A DNA stretch of 64,000 nucleotides from Glandiceps talaboti. Taxonomy: Eukaryota > Hemichordata > Enteropneusta > Spengelidae. Of this stretch, positions 54,560 to 64,000 are shown in pieces (the stretch's first letter is position 1; each line of letters begins with the position of its first letter). The notes below the pieces were generated by a model. That model did not search any database, was not told where the DNA came from, and saw only the letters and a program-made list of their open reading frames with translations. Where the stretch lies: NCBI RefSeq assembly GCF_964340395.1, contig NC_135564.1, forward strand, positions 9,452,861 through 9,516,860, in the 5' to 3' direction. The position numbers and the translations under genes are program-made.

Positions 54560-55435
54560 TCTTTCTGGTTTGGTAGTACTTAAAAAACAATGGCACAACA
54601 CTAAAGGGTATACACGTATATGTCTGAGTTTTAGTTCTGGGGCAAAACTTAAATTTCATCTTGCACCATGTTACGTACTATTGGCATTTGAGGCATCGGC
54701 TTGTGCGACTATATAGCAAGCATTAACATTTCAAAGGTAAGTAAATTAGGATTTGTGTCAAAAAATATATTAGGCAGAGTGCACACCATTTTATAGCACG
54801 TTGATAAGCACCCTCAACCATAACATCTAATAATCTTTCGTTTATATATTTTCATTATGATGCTGATTGTTGCTTGTATGTTATATTTTACCTCTTGTAG
54901 AGTGAAATTATGAATAAAGCACCGTGTCTTTTGTTGCCTTTTTATATCTATATTTAATACAAGATCGGTCACGTGTTAAACGATTTCGGTTTTCGCGTGT
55001 TTTGTTCATCAATTGCATGTGTTATTTCTTTCGATTCTCTTTTTGCATTGTATTCTAGACTTGCTCAAATTCAGGGATTTATTTCATTCTTGATTTGCAT
55101 AAAATATTTTTTTAAAGACACTACTATGTTCTTTTACATGAAATGACAAACTGACTGAGTGATTGCGAAACTGCCAAGTGAACGTTCACATCCCTTTGGA
55201 GGACTACTATAATTTGGAGGGAAAAAATGAGGGGGGGGGGGGGCTGGTAGTATATAGAAAGTAGAGAACATTTTATTTTACAAAACTAAAAATGAATAAC
55301 AAACTCACAACGTTTGAAGAATATGACATTTCCAAAACAAAATTTCAAGAGGGTGGGACCAGACCTAATTACATACGTGTAAACTGTGCACATGTCTATG
55401 TAAGCTAAAACAAACTAATTCATTTAATGCATATA
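54560..55435. other. Intergenic, poly-G run only
   Basis: A run of about 14 G at 55231-55244. Nothing else recognised. Confidence 0.4.
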
Positions 55436-55439
55436 CCAC

Positions 55440-55476
55440 CCACCCACACACACATACACACACACACACGCGCGCG

Positions 55477-55509
<33 letters not shown>
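55440..55509. repeat. (CA)n-(CG)n-(CA)n alternating purine-pyrimidine tract
   Basis: A CG core at about 55468-55486 is flanked by CA repeats. Strict purine-pyrimidine alternation is the classical Z-DNA sequence type. Confidence 0.95.
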
Positions 55510-55514
55510 TATAT

Positions 55515-56120
55515 GATTCTACGAATTACTATTCTACATTTATAAAGTTCATATTGTAAATGATGACCATATCATCAAAAGGATGCTTCAAGAACAGCTT
55601 GTTCCATCGTTTAATTGTCACAAACATCACACCACATACCACGACAACGCAATACACGGTACGTTTTATTTGAAGAATAATGTCATGAACACCTGTTTGT
55701 ACTCGATAGTTACATTCTCCAGACTCCAACGCGCGTGTGATGAGTGTGGTATATAACACACTGTGCTAGCCTAATGATAACATTCAATCATCTGTTGGGT
55801 ACTTTTGGAACGTGACAGACAGCAAGATCGGAGGATGGAAAGCTTATTTGTTATAGGAATCTAATCTTGTTTGCTAAATAGCTCATATGCTTGTTCTATA
55901 CTCCAACATGTTGTATGAAGTAAGTAGAAACACTTTCATTAGACTCATAAACGTGCCATCAATAAATGTCAAGCCAATCAACACAACTACGAATTGGTTT
56001 ATATCCAGAGGTAAACGTTATCTATTTGCATGCTACTACATTTGTAATTTTAATGTATAAAATCGATTTCGTTTTCCCACATCTGATACTAGACACTACA
56101 TACGAGAAATGTATGCTAGA
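55515..56120. other. Intergenic, no feature recognised
   Basis: The minus-strand frame at 55529-55759 has no recognisable product. Confidence 0.4.
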
Positions 56121-56124
56121 GTGT

Positions 56125-56186
56125 GTTTGTGTTTGTGTTTGTGTTTGTGTTTGTGTTTGTGTTTGTGTTTGTGTTTGTGTGTGTGT

Positions 56187-56225
<39 letters not shown>

Positions 56226-56230
56226 CGTGC
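56125..56230. repeat. (TGTTTG)n-(TG)n microsatellite
   Basis: Nine or so TGTTTG hexamers are followed by a TG tract. Confidence 0.96.
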
Positions 56231-56844
56231 ATGCGTTGTTTGTTTGTGTGTGTTTGATGTGAAGTGAACTTAGTATTGACCAGCAATAGCTATTATTGCT
56301 ATTACAGGCAACTGTTTTCAAATCAGAATATGAATATTTGATTTTGCTTCAAAGTGAAATATTTCCTAGGGTAATTTTATATTCGAGTCACGATCACGTG
56401 ACCGTTAGAGGCATGTCGTATACAGACATCAGGTTTGTCACATAGTTTAAAAACACGGCAGCGACAACAAACCCTCTCTTTGAGTTGGACACTTCATCAA
56501 CCTTTTCAAAGATATACGATTATGATTTGGTAAGGCAACGCATTCTATCTCTGTATTACGTAAGGTATAGTTTAATATATTTTGCGGTTTAAATATTACA
56601 TATGTATTTGTATATATCATTTGCAAAATTATGTTAGTAACAATTTTAAGCTTAATCTAATATAGATCATTTGTAATACTAGCCACTAGTTTTTACTAAC
56701 ATTGTTAAGCTTAATCTTACAGTTAAAGTTAATCAAATTACTTCTATATATCATATGGAACATTATTTTTCGTTACACAGCTAAGATATATATATTTCTG
56801 GATACATTTCAATCATTAATATTTACATAAATCCCCGTGAACAA

Positions 56845-56990
56845 TCACCGGTGCGTTTGCTTGAGTGATGTGAGGTAAGTAAGGAAAGACTTCACGCAAT
56901 GACACAAATAGATTAAAACAACACTACAACTGATACAAAACAACAGCGGGTGCCCCTGTTGTAGGTTCAGGCGACGCTTTTTTTTATCAG
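56845..56990. mobile_element. Small foldback-related element, copy 2
   Basis: CACCGGTGCGTTTGCTTGAG, TACAAAACAACAGCGGGTG and GTTGTAGGTTCAGGCGAC align with the 25486-25690 element. The right end is less clear. It lies just upstream of the O-fucosyltransferase-like gene. Confidence 0.45.
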
Positions 56991-57083
56991 TTTTCTTTTT
57001 ATATATATGTGGATGTTTAAATATAACACTAACAGTCGCACTTTATTGTTTAACATAGTAGTATTCTATCAGTAAAGAGAGTT

Positions 57084-57350
57084 ATGGGATCATGGCTCCT
57101 CTTGTGCCCATCCTTAGACAAGTACACGTCGTGTGTTGTTTCATGCTTACCACACCAAAACGCATCGGTATTTTCTCGCTGGTTGTATATGTGTCCAGCA
57201 AGGTCCAGTTATTGTAAGTCAATTATCTATTCCAGTTGGAAGTATTGCAATATATTCCCACTTGTTGTGGTTGTATCAGTGATATTCGTTCTGATTTTCT
57301 TAATGGACGACTTCAACTCGATACCGTCATTAAACCACGTTCATGGAAGG
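57084..57350 (+). CDS. O-fucosyltransferase-like gene, exon 1 (cytosolic tail and anchor)
   Basis: Donor GGAAGG/GTATGT (GT at 57351), phase 0. The open frame continues past the donor, but only the spliced product joins the domain downstream. The transcription start was not identified. Confidence 0.65.
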
Positions 57351-60252
57351 GTATGTACTAGATTTTTTGTCAATTCCATTTGGTTTTCTTTGCCATACGC
57401 ACACTACTTAGTATCACAAGCTTCTAAAGTCTCATATGGGTTAGCACTAGATTTTCGGAGTACAAGAAAAAAGGTATACACAGAAGCTCAGACCACTATA
57501 GTTGACTGAGACCGAAGCGAGCAAATGTACACGGAATCTTGATTGAATGATCGGAGAGGTCTGCTTGGAATCTGCAGTTTGCTGATTAAAACCTATCTGA
57601 GAAATCATTTGTCACCATGTGACATACAGCAGTGCCACATCGTATCACCCCAGTGATGTATACTTTATTTTTATTGGACAGATGTTGCTTTTCACTGACT
57701 TTCTTAACTGTGGCGATCCATGCATTTGCCTGCGGTTCCTTGTAATACATTTAAGTACATATATTTTACCTTAGCATATGCCCAAGTAAAAACACTCAAA
57801 TTGAAATAATCATGACAAAATGAATATGTTCAAAGTAGAATTACTTATTCAATGTTACAAATAAGTTGAACCAGGTGTTCCAGACAAGGCAGTCACGTTT
57901 TGTACAAAGTGTGCATGTTGCTGATATTATCTGGAAGCAACAATGTTATTTCAACAATGTCAATCACAGAAAGAGTAAATTCGAAGACATCCAACAATTC
58001 TATAATATTAATGTAGTTAAACTTAGTCATTCCCTCTACCCTTAATTTAACTACAAATTTGATTTTTAATAATATTTCCCTTCTAGTTAAAAGACAATAT
58101 AAAGCAGAAAGGGGTTGTGGCGCATCGTAAATTGGGATATCCGACTGCAAAGAACAGGGTTGCCATTACCAACGTATCAATATCCAACAGCCAACTTTTA
58201 CAAGGTGAAGGAATTGCAAATACGCACAATGAAACTGAAAATTCGTTTAGTAATAATCAAACCATTGCAAACAGCAGATGTAACTTTTTAAAGCATTATT
58301 CAAACAATTCTCTGGCTAACCAACGTAGATCTACATTAGCATATCCATTATATTTCCTTCGCTCGGGACCTTCGACTTTATATAATCATTTCAGAAGAGC
58401 TCTTGCGTTTTCTGTCTACTACAACTATTCTCTTGTCGTAGTACCGTTCCACAATCATGGAACCCAACCACCCTTAACAACAAGGAGAACGTTTGAAGAA
58501 ACATTTAACCTGGAGAGGCTGTCTCAAACATTGCCTGTGATATCCATGGAAACATTCAAAGAAGAATGTGGAACAGAATTTCCAGAAAACAAAGTGGTCC
58601 AGTTTAGTCAAAGAAAACGGTCTGACATTGACCTTTGCAAGCAATATGTATTGAATTCGTGTGTTAGAATCAAAGTGCATCCGTCGCCGTTGGACATCCT
58701 TGACTTCAATTTTTCATTTACTGGAATTTCTTTTAATGATTATCAGAAAGGATTAGAGTTGAGAAGGTCAGATAAAGTTGAATGCATAGGTATCATCGCA
58801 CCCGAACTTGCCGAAGGTGTTGTTTGTGAGCAGGATGTTGACGAAATTGTGGATAGATCGTTTCGTAGAGCCCCCTACATCATTGAATTAGCCACAAACA
58901 TTTTACCAAAGTTGTGCCAAGGGCATTATGCAGTGGTGCACTGGAGAAATAAATCAGGAGAGGGGTAAGTTGTATACCTGTGTGCCAGTCCATAGCCTGC
59001 ACAAGTGTAGGTAATAAAAAGATATTTATCAATGGCAATGCAAACTCAACAGGACAAATTAAAGTCAAATAATTTGTATGTTACCGCAAAGATTAAAACC
59101 CTCCCCGGCTGAACCTAGGGAATTATGTTTTAGTCAGGCAACAAAAAGTATATTCACTCAAAATGGTTCAAAATGCCAGCAACTAGACATTGCACATGTC
59201 ACGCAGAAAACTAGTCATCCCTAAGTAGTAGTAAGTTATAAGTTGAAATCATCATTCATTGGCGCAGATTTTTGGATGCGGAATAAAAAATCAATATGAT
59301 TGGATATATTGCACTATAAAATATGTACTATAAACATATTTGTTTACCCCATAGGTGATATCATTCAGGGCGTATGCTTTTACAAGGATAAGTCAATATA
59401 CCAAACACAAGAGTTTCAAAAATATTCCAGTTGCAGCTACTCCAGCTTTAAATTCTTCTCTGATCATCTGTACATCATGATGTAGGTATAGAGTATACAG
59501 TACCCAACGTACGATAACATTTCATATCTACGTACTGTTATATACTTATTGCCAGACCATGAGGGCACTAGTAGACGTCTATTACCACGAGGGCTCTTGC
59601 GTAGCAACTGTTTCCCTAGCCTAAAAGCCGACGGAAATAGTTGCTTTCTAACAAAACAACGCGAGGAGTAATACGTCCAGACAATAAGTGTTTTATATCT
59701 TATTTCATTCTCGGGCACATAGTCGTTCTTTTGCCAATTAAATCCACAATAAGACCTATGTGCTACACGAATAATTCCCCAGGGAAAATAGAGCACGAAT
59801 AGTGCCCCTTAGATGTAAATTGAGGTCAGTAATCCATGTGTTACGATCTAATTAAGCCAATCATTGAAGGCTGTATGCACACGACGTGTTATAAAATAAA
59901 CTAATTATAATTTATTTTGTCATCTATAATTATACAGTAATGCACTGCGCACGTCAAAATTATCTGAAAGGAAACATACAGGAAGGGTAAAGCTACACGA
60001 AGCTCTGCCTGAAATTATTAAAGGTATTACCGACGTACTCCAAGGACGAAATATAAAGTGTCTTTATGTTGCAAAGCCTGTTTACGCGCAGGTAAATATG
60101 TATATTTATTATTCGTTTGAAGAGATGAAAAATATTAATTTTATTGAAAATTAGATTTTATTTTAGATACAGCTACAGCTGATTTGATTCCACGTCTCTG
60201 ACAAATCACTTACCATACTTACTTAACCTAACTAAATAAAGTGTAAAGCGGA

Positions 60253-60331
<79 letters not shown>

Positions 60332-60350
60332 GTATATATATATATATTAT

Positions 60351-60438
<88 letters not shown>

Positions 60439-61595
60439 TTCCGTGGCCTTTTGGCGAGAGTGGGTTCTACGACTATTATTGTGTTCATTTCGGGAAGGTG
60501 GTAGGGGGCTCCTGACCAAAGTTTTTCTCACCAAGTCCCTGCCATACACTCTGCTTGTTTCCAATACAGTCTGCAGATATCCGAATATGTAACAGCTGGA
60601 TGTGTATCACTACACTACGTGTCCATGAATGGCGCATTAAACACTTCAGCCATAGTAAGCTTATTAGCAATTACAATTCCTCTCAAAATCTCAAAATAAA
60701 TGATCCCCCAATCTGTCTGAAAATAGTGACTGTGACAGTTCATTTATCGACAGTACATACAAATTTTATTATATAAAATTTTATATAAACAACTACAGGA
60801 GTTCGAAACTGTTATAAGGAAGACGAAACTTGATATCTATACAAGCACCGACTTGATGAAGATGACTACCGAACTGCGACAATATGAAGATGATAATTAT
60901 GTCATCTCTCTGGTAGAACAAGAACTTGCTGAAAGTAAGATTTCTATGTTATTAAAACCGTATACAAAGATCAAAAGATAAAAAGGAATACTTAGTCAAA
61001 AATAAATAAATAATTTAGTTCTGAATTTCAAAGTTAAGATCAATTTCTGAATTTTGTATATGGCTATGCATGCTTTTATGATTCGAATATATCGACAATT
61101 TAAGGAATAATGTCATGTTAGATATTGGTGTATATATATCATATCATACAATATAATTGATTTGACTGCCACAGTAGTGAAGGAGATAGCAATACAGTAC
61201 ACATGTGATTGTAGGCTCAGACACTCGACAATCACGTGTTATTATGTATACCATATAAAATTATATCATTTGCATTGATTCGATATCATTAATTTACCTT
61301 ATTTACCTTTCATAATACACTGACATATTTTCAATCCCGGACGTGATGATTGCTCAATGCATGTGATTACACATTATCCCGGTGGCAATATGCTTCACCA
61401 ATATATCATTTGCGGTGTTCAACGGTATATTTGACATTTCTCGCTTTCCCTTCAGGAGCCGTCGTCTTCTTGGCTTCAAGATCATCTAATTGGTCTTACT
61501 ACGTTGAGCATACAAGGAGAACACGTAATAAGGAAACACTTGCACTTCAAGACTTACCTAACGTTCCAGACCTGACGTCAAGGCAAATACTCTAA
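57084..61595 (+). CDS. Type II membrane protein resembling the O-fucosyltransferase superfamily (5 exons)
   Basis: Exons join(57084-57350, 58087-58964, 59938-60091, 60799-60934, 61456-61595) give 1575 bp and 524 aa. All boundaries are GT-AG and the phases (0, 2, 0, 1) match. Seen: a cytosolic N-terminus, one membrane anchor (about 56-74, [16 protein letters not shown]), an Asn-rich stem, then a catalytic-like domain. [20 protein letters not shown] with LVVVPF (177-210) resembles the N-terminal donor-site motif of protein O-fucosyltransferases. [12 protein letters not shown] (HWR at 374-376) resembles their conserved H-x-R motif. [20 protein letters not shown] plus WSYYV (471-495) resembles the C-terminal 'DQxxxxxAxxFxGxxxSxxS' motif. 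Known: these Golgi/ER enzymes move fucose from GDP-fucose to protein Ser/Thr. Inferred: lumenal glycosyltransferase; the exact acceptor is unknown and the lack of the usual GGxxNQ is odd. The start is the first ATG after an in-frame TAA. A later start (residue 36) would give a shorter tail. Confidence 0.8.
58087..58964 (+). CDS. O-fucosyltransferase-like gene, exon 2 (stem and most of catalytic domain)
   Basis: Acceptor ttcccttctag (AG at 58085-58086) and donor GAGGG/GTAAGT (GT at 58965), phase 2 out. It is the longest convincing coding exon in the window, 292 codons without a stop. Confidence 0.9.
59938..60091 (+). CDS. O-fucosyltransferase-like gene, exon 3
   Basis: Acceptor ctataattatacag and donor GCGCAG/GTAAAT (GT at 60092). 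It encodes [19 protein letters not shown] through [11 protein letters not shown]. Confidence 0.85.
60258..60434. repeat. (AT)n-(AC)n-(AT)n microsatellite
   Basis: AT at 60258-60350, AC at 60350-60377, AT to 60434. It is in intron 3 of the O-fucosyltransferase-like gene. Confidence 0.97.
60565..60765 (+). repeat. Dispersed repeat, copy 1 (intron of the O-fucosyltransferase-like gene)
   Basis: Shared with 62425-62600 in order and orientation: GTCTG...GAATATGTAACAGCTGG, AAACACTTCAGCCATAGTAA, GCTTA, TCAAAATAAA, CCCAAT, and ATCGACAGTACATACAA. Confidence 0.55.
60799..60934 (+). CDS. O-fucosyltransferase-like gene, exon 4
   Basis: Acceptor aacaactacag and donor GCTGAAA/GTAAGA (GT at 60935), phase 1 out. 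It encodes [20 protein letters not shown] through LVEQELAE. Confidence 0.85.
61456..61595 (+). CDS. O-fucosyltransferase-like gene, exon 5 (C-terminus)
   Basis: Acceptor cgctttcccttcag (AG at 61454-61455). It encodes [20 protein letters not shown] and ends RQIL with TAA at 61593-61595. A candidate AATAAA lies at 62297-62302. Confidence 0.87.
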
Positions 61596-61913
61596 ATCAT
61601 TTAATGACGTCCGCGCATTTTGCATTGCGCAGTGTTTTGTGCATGGATTTCATCATTTATGCATTTATGAAAATTTAGATTTTGGTGGTTTTACCTATTG
61701 TTGGCCATTTCTAGCTTTTTAGGGAATATGGTGACGCCTATGTTTCTCTTCAGGTTTGAATTTATTGCTATATATTCTATACACCTGCCAACTTTCTTTT
61801 TGAAATCTACGGTTAAAATGAAATTAGCGGACCCCTTTAACTGGGATATATTGTAGCATGGGATAGCATGGATGCCATGATGATCTATCACCTAAATCGT
61901 TACTGTTACTGTT

Positions 61914-61914
<1 letters not shown>

Positions 61915-61959
<45 letters not shown>

Positions 61960-61968
61960 CTGCTACTG

Positions 61969-62007
<39 letters not shown>

Positions 62008-62028
62008 TTAATACAACAACAACAACAT
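61915..62028. repeat. (ACA)n-(CTA)n-(ACA)n trinucleotide repeat
   Basis: ACA at 61915-61960, CTA at 61962-62007, a short ACA run to 62027. It is downstream of the O-fucosyltransferase-like stop, possibly 3' UTR. Confidence 0.96.
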
Positions 62029-62424
62029 ATTTTTGGTGATCTGGATATAATTTATAATATAAGTTTTTCAGCATTCCGATTTCGTTATTTCATGTGCATG
62101 CTATAAACAGTTTAACATGTATATAGGTCAATTCCATTAGAGAACTGTAATTAATATCAGAATATGGATTATTTCTGAAAGTCACAACCAACAATAGCTT
62201 GCTTTTTAAAGAGGGAAATGCGTTTTGTTTTACCAAGGGGTACAATTACTTAGTATTGTATAGCGTTTCATGACACTGACTTGTGGCATAATTTTAAATA
62301 AAGCCGTTTGATTCTGTACCCTAAACGCCTACTATCTTACGTTTAAATTTCGATCGGAGATTTTGTCAAAATGCGGTGAATATATACCTAGATTAGAGAA
62401 AGAATGTGTAATCCTTAACAAATG

Positions 62425-62600
62425 CGGTCTGTAAATATTCTGAACATGTCACAGCTGGCAGGATTTCACTCAACTGTCTATTCTAGTATGACGTACGTAT
62501 CAAACACTTCATCAGCTACTGTAAGCTTACTGTCAAAATAAAGCGTCGCCCAATATTTCTGAACACAGTGCCAGGTTATCTATCAACAGTAAACGTACAA
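62425..62600 (+). repeat. Dispersed repeat, copy 2
   Basis: Direct-orientation relative of 60565-60765: GAACATGTCACAGCTGGCAG, CAAACACTTCATCAGCTACT, GTAAGCTTACTG, TCAAAATAAAGC and ATCAACAGTAAACGTACAA. Confidence 0.55.
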
Positions 62601-64000
62601 TGCAATGTAATGCAAGACCATACAGTTACAATAATACAAAACAATACAATACAATATAAAATCGTGATCAAACTGACAGAACATAAAAGGCTTCTTTAAA
62701 ATTACAAATTATTGTAAAATGCTTACGAGGTAAAATTCTGAACATGCACTGATAAAAACTATTCTAAACAGCACAGTTCTTCATTTGAATGACCTGAAAC
62801 GTGTTTCCCAGAGTAGCTCAATAGGGGGTAAATCACCGCCAATTACTTTGGCGGCGGTTCTTGACTATTTTCTCAAAGCAGGTCTTTTCCTGTTGTGTGG
62901 CACTGCCATACCAAACAGTAATGGAGAAAGTGATAACACTTTCGACTACTGCTCTATAAAAACGTACTAGCACACTTTGGCAAACACCTACAGCGTTGCA
63001 TGTTGTCTCCCACAGAACAGTGCTTTTTTGGTAATTGAATTTGTATTACTTTCCAAGGTAATTATATTTAAAATTGATATGCCAAGAAATGCAAAGCAGT
63101 CTTCCATTTCGACTGTTTGGCCATTTATTTCAAGCGGGCCAATAGCCGTTTTTTTTCTTGCGAGAGTCAAAGAAACATTTCTTTTAATTTTTGGAACGTT
63201 TAATTCGAGATAATTACTTGAGCATCAGTCAACCTTTCACCTCAGCCCCATACCTAGTTTCATCAGCATACTTTATGAGGCTAACACTCCAATAGTAGTA
63301 TCATCAGCTTTACTGACTTGTCCTGGGATACACAGTCTTTCGTGAACAGAGAATACAACAATATATGGTGACAGAACGCACCCCTGTCGTTGACTAGTAT
63401 TCAAAATGATTGATATGGATAAAGTGTGCCCAAGTTTGACAGATTGAGGCCTATCTAGCAGAAATCTAGAACCCATAAACATATTGAAGTATCGACTTTG
63501 AGTGAATGAAGTTTATCGAATAATTTATGTGGGATGGTCGTTTTGAAGACCGAACTATAATCTATAAAAAGAACCCTTTCGTAGGTGTGCCATGGCAATC
63601 CACATGTATGAAATGAAGGCCTAAGGTCACAGAGTCATCGAAAGACCGGTTAGCACGATGTGCAAATTGATACTGATCAAGTAATGAACTGGTAACAGAC
63701 ATTAGGTACTTCAGAATTAATCTCTCTAATACTTTCATCCCAGTGATGTTAAGGCGACGGGTCTGTAATCATAAAGACATGACACTTTACTTTTCGTTGG
63801 TATTGGCACAATGATGGATGATTTAAAACACACAAATAATTTGCATAACTAAAGAGAGAGAGAGTCATTGAAAATATCGGTGAAAACTGGAGAGTAGCTC
63901 TGCGCAGTTTTTTAAGTGTAGCAGGACAGCTGTATTCGAATTCTTACTGTTCTGTGTCGCAAACAATTTTCTCACTCACCCCTGGCTCCTGGGTGGTGAA
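62600..64000 (-). mobile_element. Non-LTR retrotransposon (LINE), decayed reverse transcriptase, runs off window
   Basis: On the minus strand, from the window edge downward, the translation gives in order: a PATLK / FSPIFSMTLS thumb-proximal segment, DYRPVALTSLG, LLDQYQFAHRANRSFDDSVT, LGLHFIHVD, and FLLDRPQSVKLG. These are followed by QGCVLSP, KADDTTI (FADD box with F changed), KKTAIGPLEINGQTVEM...FLGI, and KVIGGDLPPIELLWETR. Motif order is normal for the jockey superfamily, but stops and frameshifts separate the pieces, so it is a dead copy. The 3' end appears to be a (TATTG)-rich tail at about 62605-62660. It is a different family from the 7495-8361 fragment. Confidence 0.9.

Overview
This is animal nuclear DNA: AT-rich, with long introns, canonical GT-AG splice sites and TATA boxes, and very many tetranucleotide and dinucleotide microsatellites, mainly (ACAT)n/(ATGT)n, (CAGA)n, (AT)n and (AC)n. 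It also holds decayed non-LTR retrotransposons and several families of short foldback elements. Nothing suggests bacterial, archaeal or viral DNA. A marine invertebrate fits (lophotrochozoan, ambulacrarian or cephalochordate), but the sequence alone does not fix the phylum. Most of the long open frames are low-complexity microsatellite translations and are not genes.

Four multi-exon genes can be assembled by hand from splice sites and reading phase. Three are paralogues of a small secreted EF-hand protein family with a prohormone-like layout: signal peptide, short peptide, dibasic or tribasic cleavage site, then one or two EF-hands. Gene A is on the minus strand (CDS 10609 down to 3204, 115 aa). 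It has two canonical EF-hands and a two-cysteine peptide before an RKR site. Gene B (plus, CDS 21275-26189, 94 aa) and gene C (plus, CDS 44540-49227, 93 aa) each carry a peptide ending in MQGKR, a classical amidation and cleavage signal. They share the core LHPKLxxxxMQ and keep only the second EF-hand. All three have a phase-1 intron at the start of the signal peptide and a second phase-1 intron inside codon 4 of the last EF-hand loop. B and C also share a 5' non-coding exon motif at a similar distance from a TATA-like box. This cluster is the main discovery candidate.

The fourth gene (plus, 57084-61595, five exons, 524 aa) encodes a type II membrane protein resembling the GDP-fucose protein O-fucosyltransferase superfamily.

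Layout: 1-300 LINE fragment (minus); 340-740 microsatellite; 3.1-10.7 kb gene A, with a different LINE fragment (7.5-8.4 kb) in its first intron; 11-18.6 kb intergenic with microsatellites; 18.66-26.2 kb gene B; 26.4-41.2 kb intergenic, rich in foldback elements and (AT)n arrays; 41.27-49.8 kb gene C; 49.9-56.9 kb intergenic; 57.0-62.3 kb O-fucosyltransferase-like gene; 62.6-64 kb a third LINE (minus) running off the window. Exon coordinates were derived by eye. Coding lengths are multiples of three in all four models, but no transcript evidence was available.
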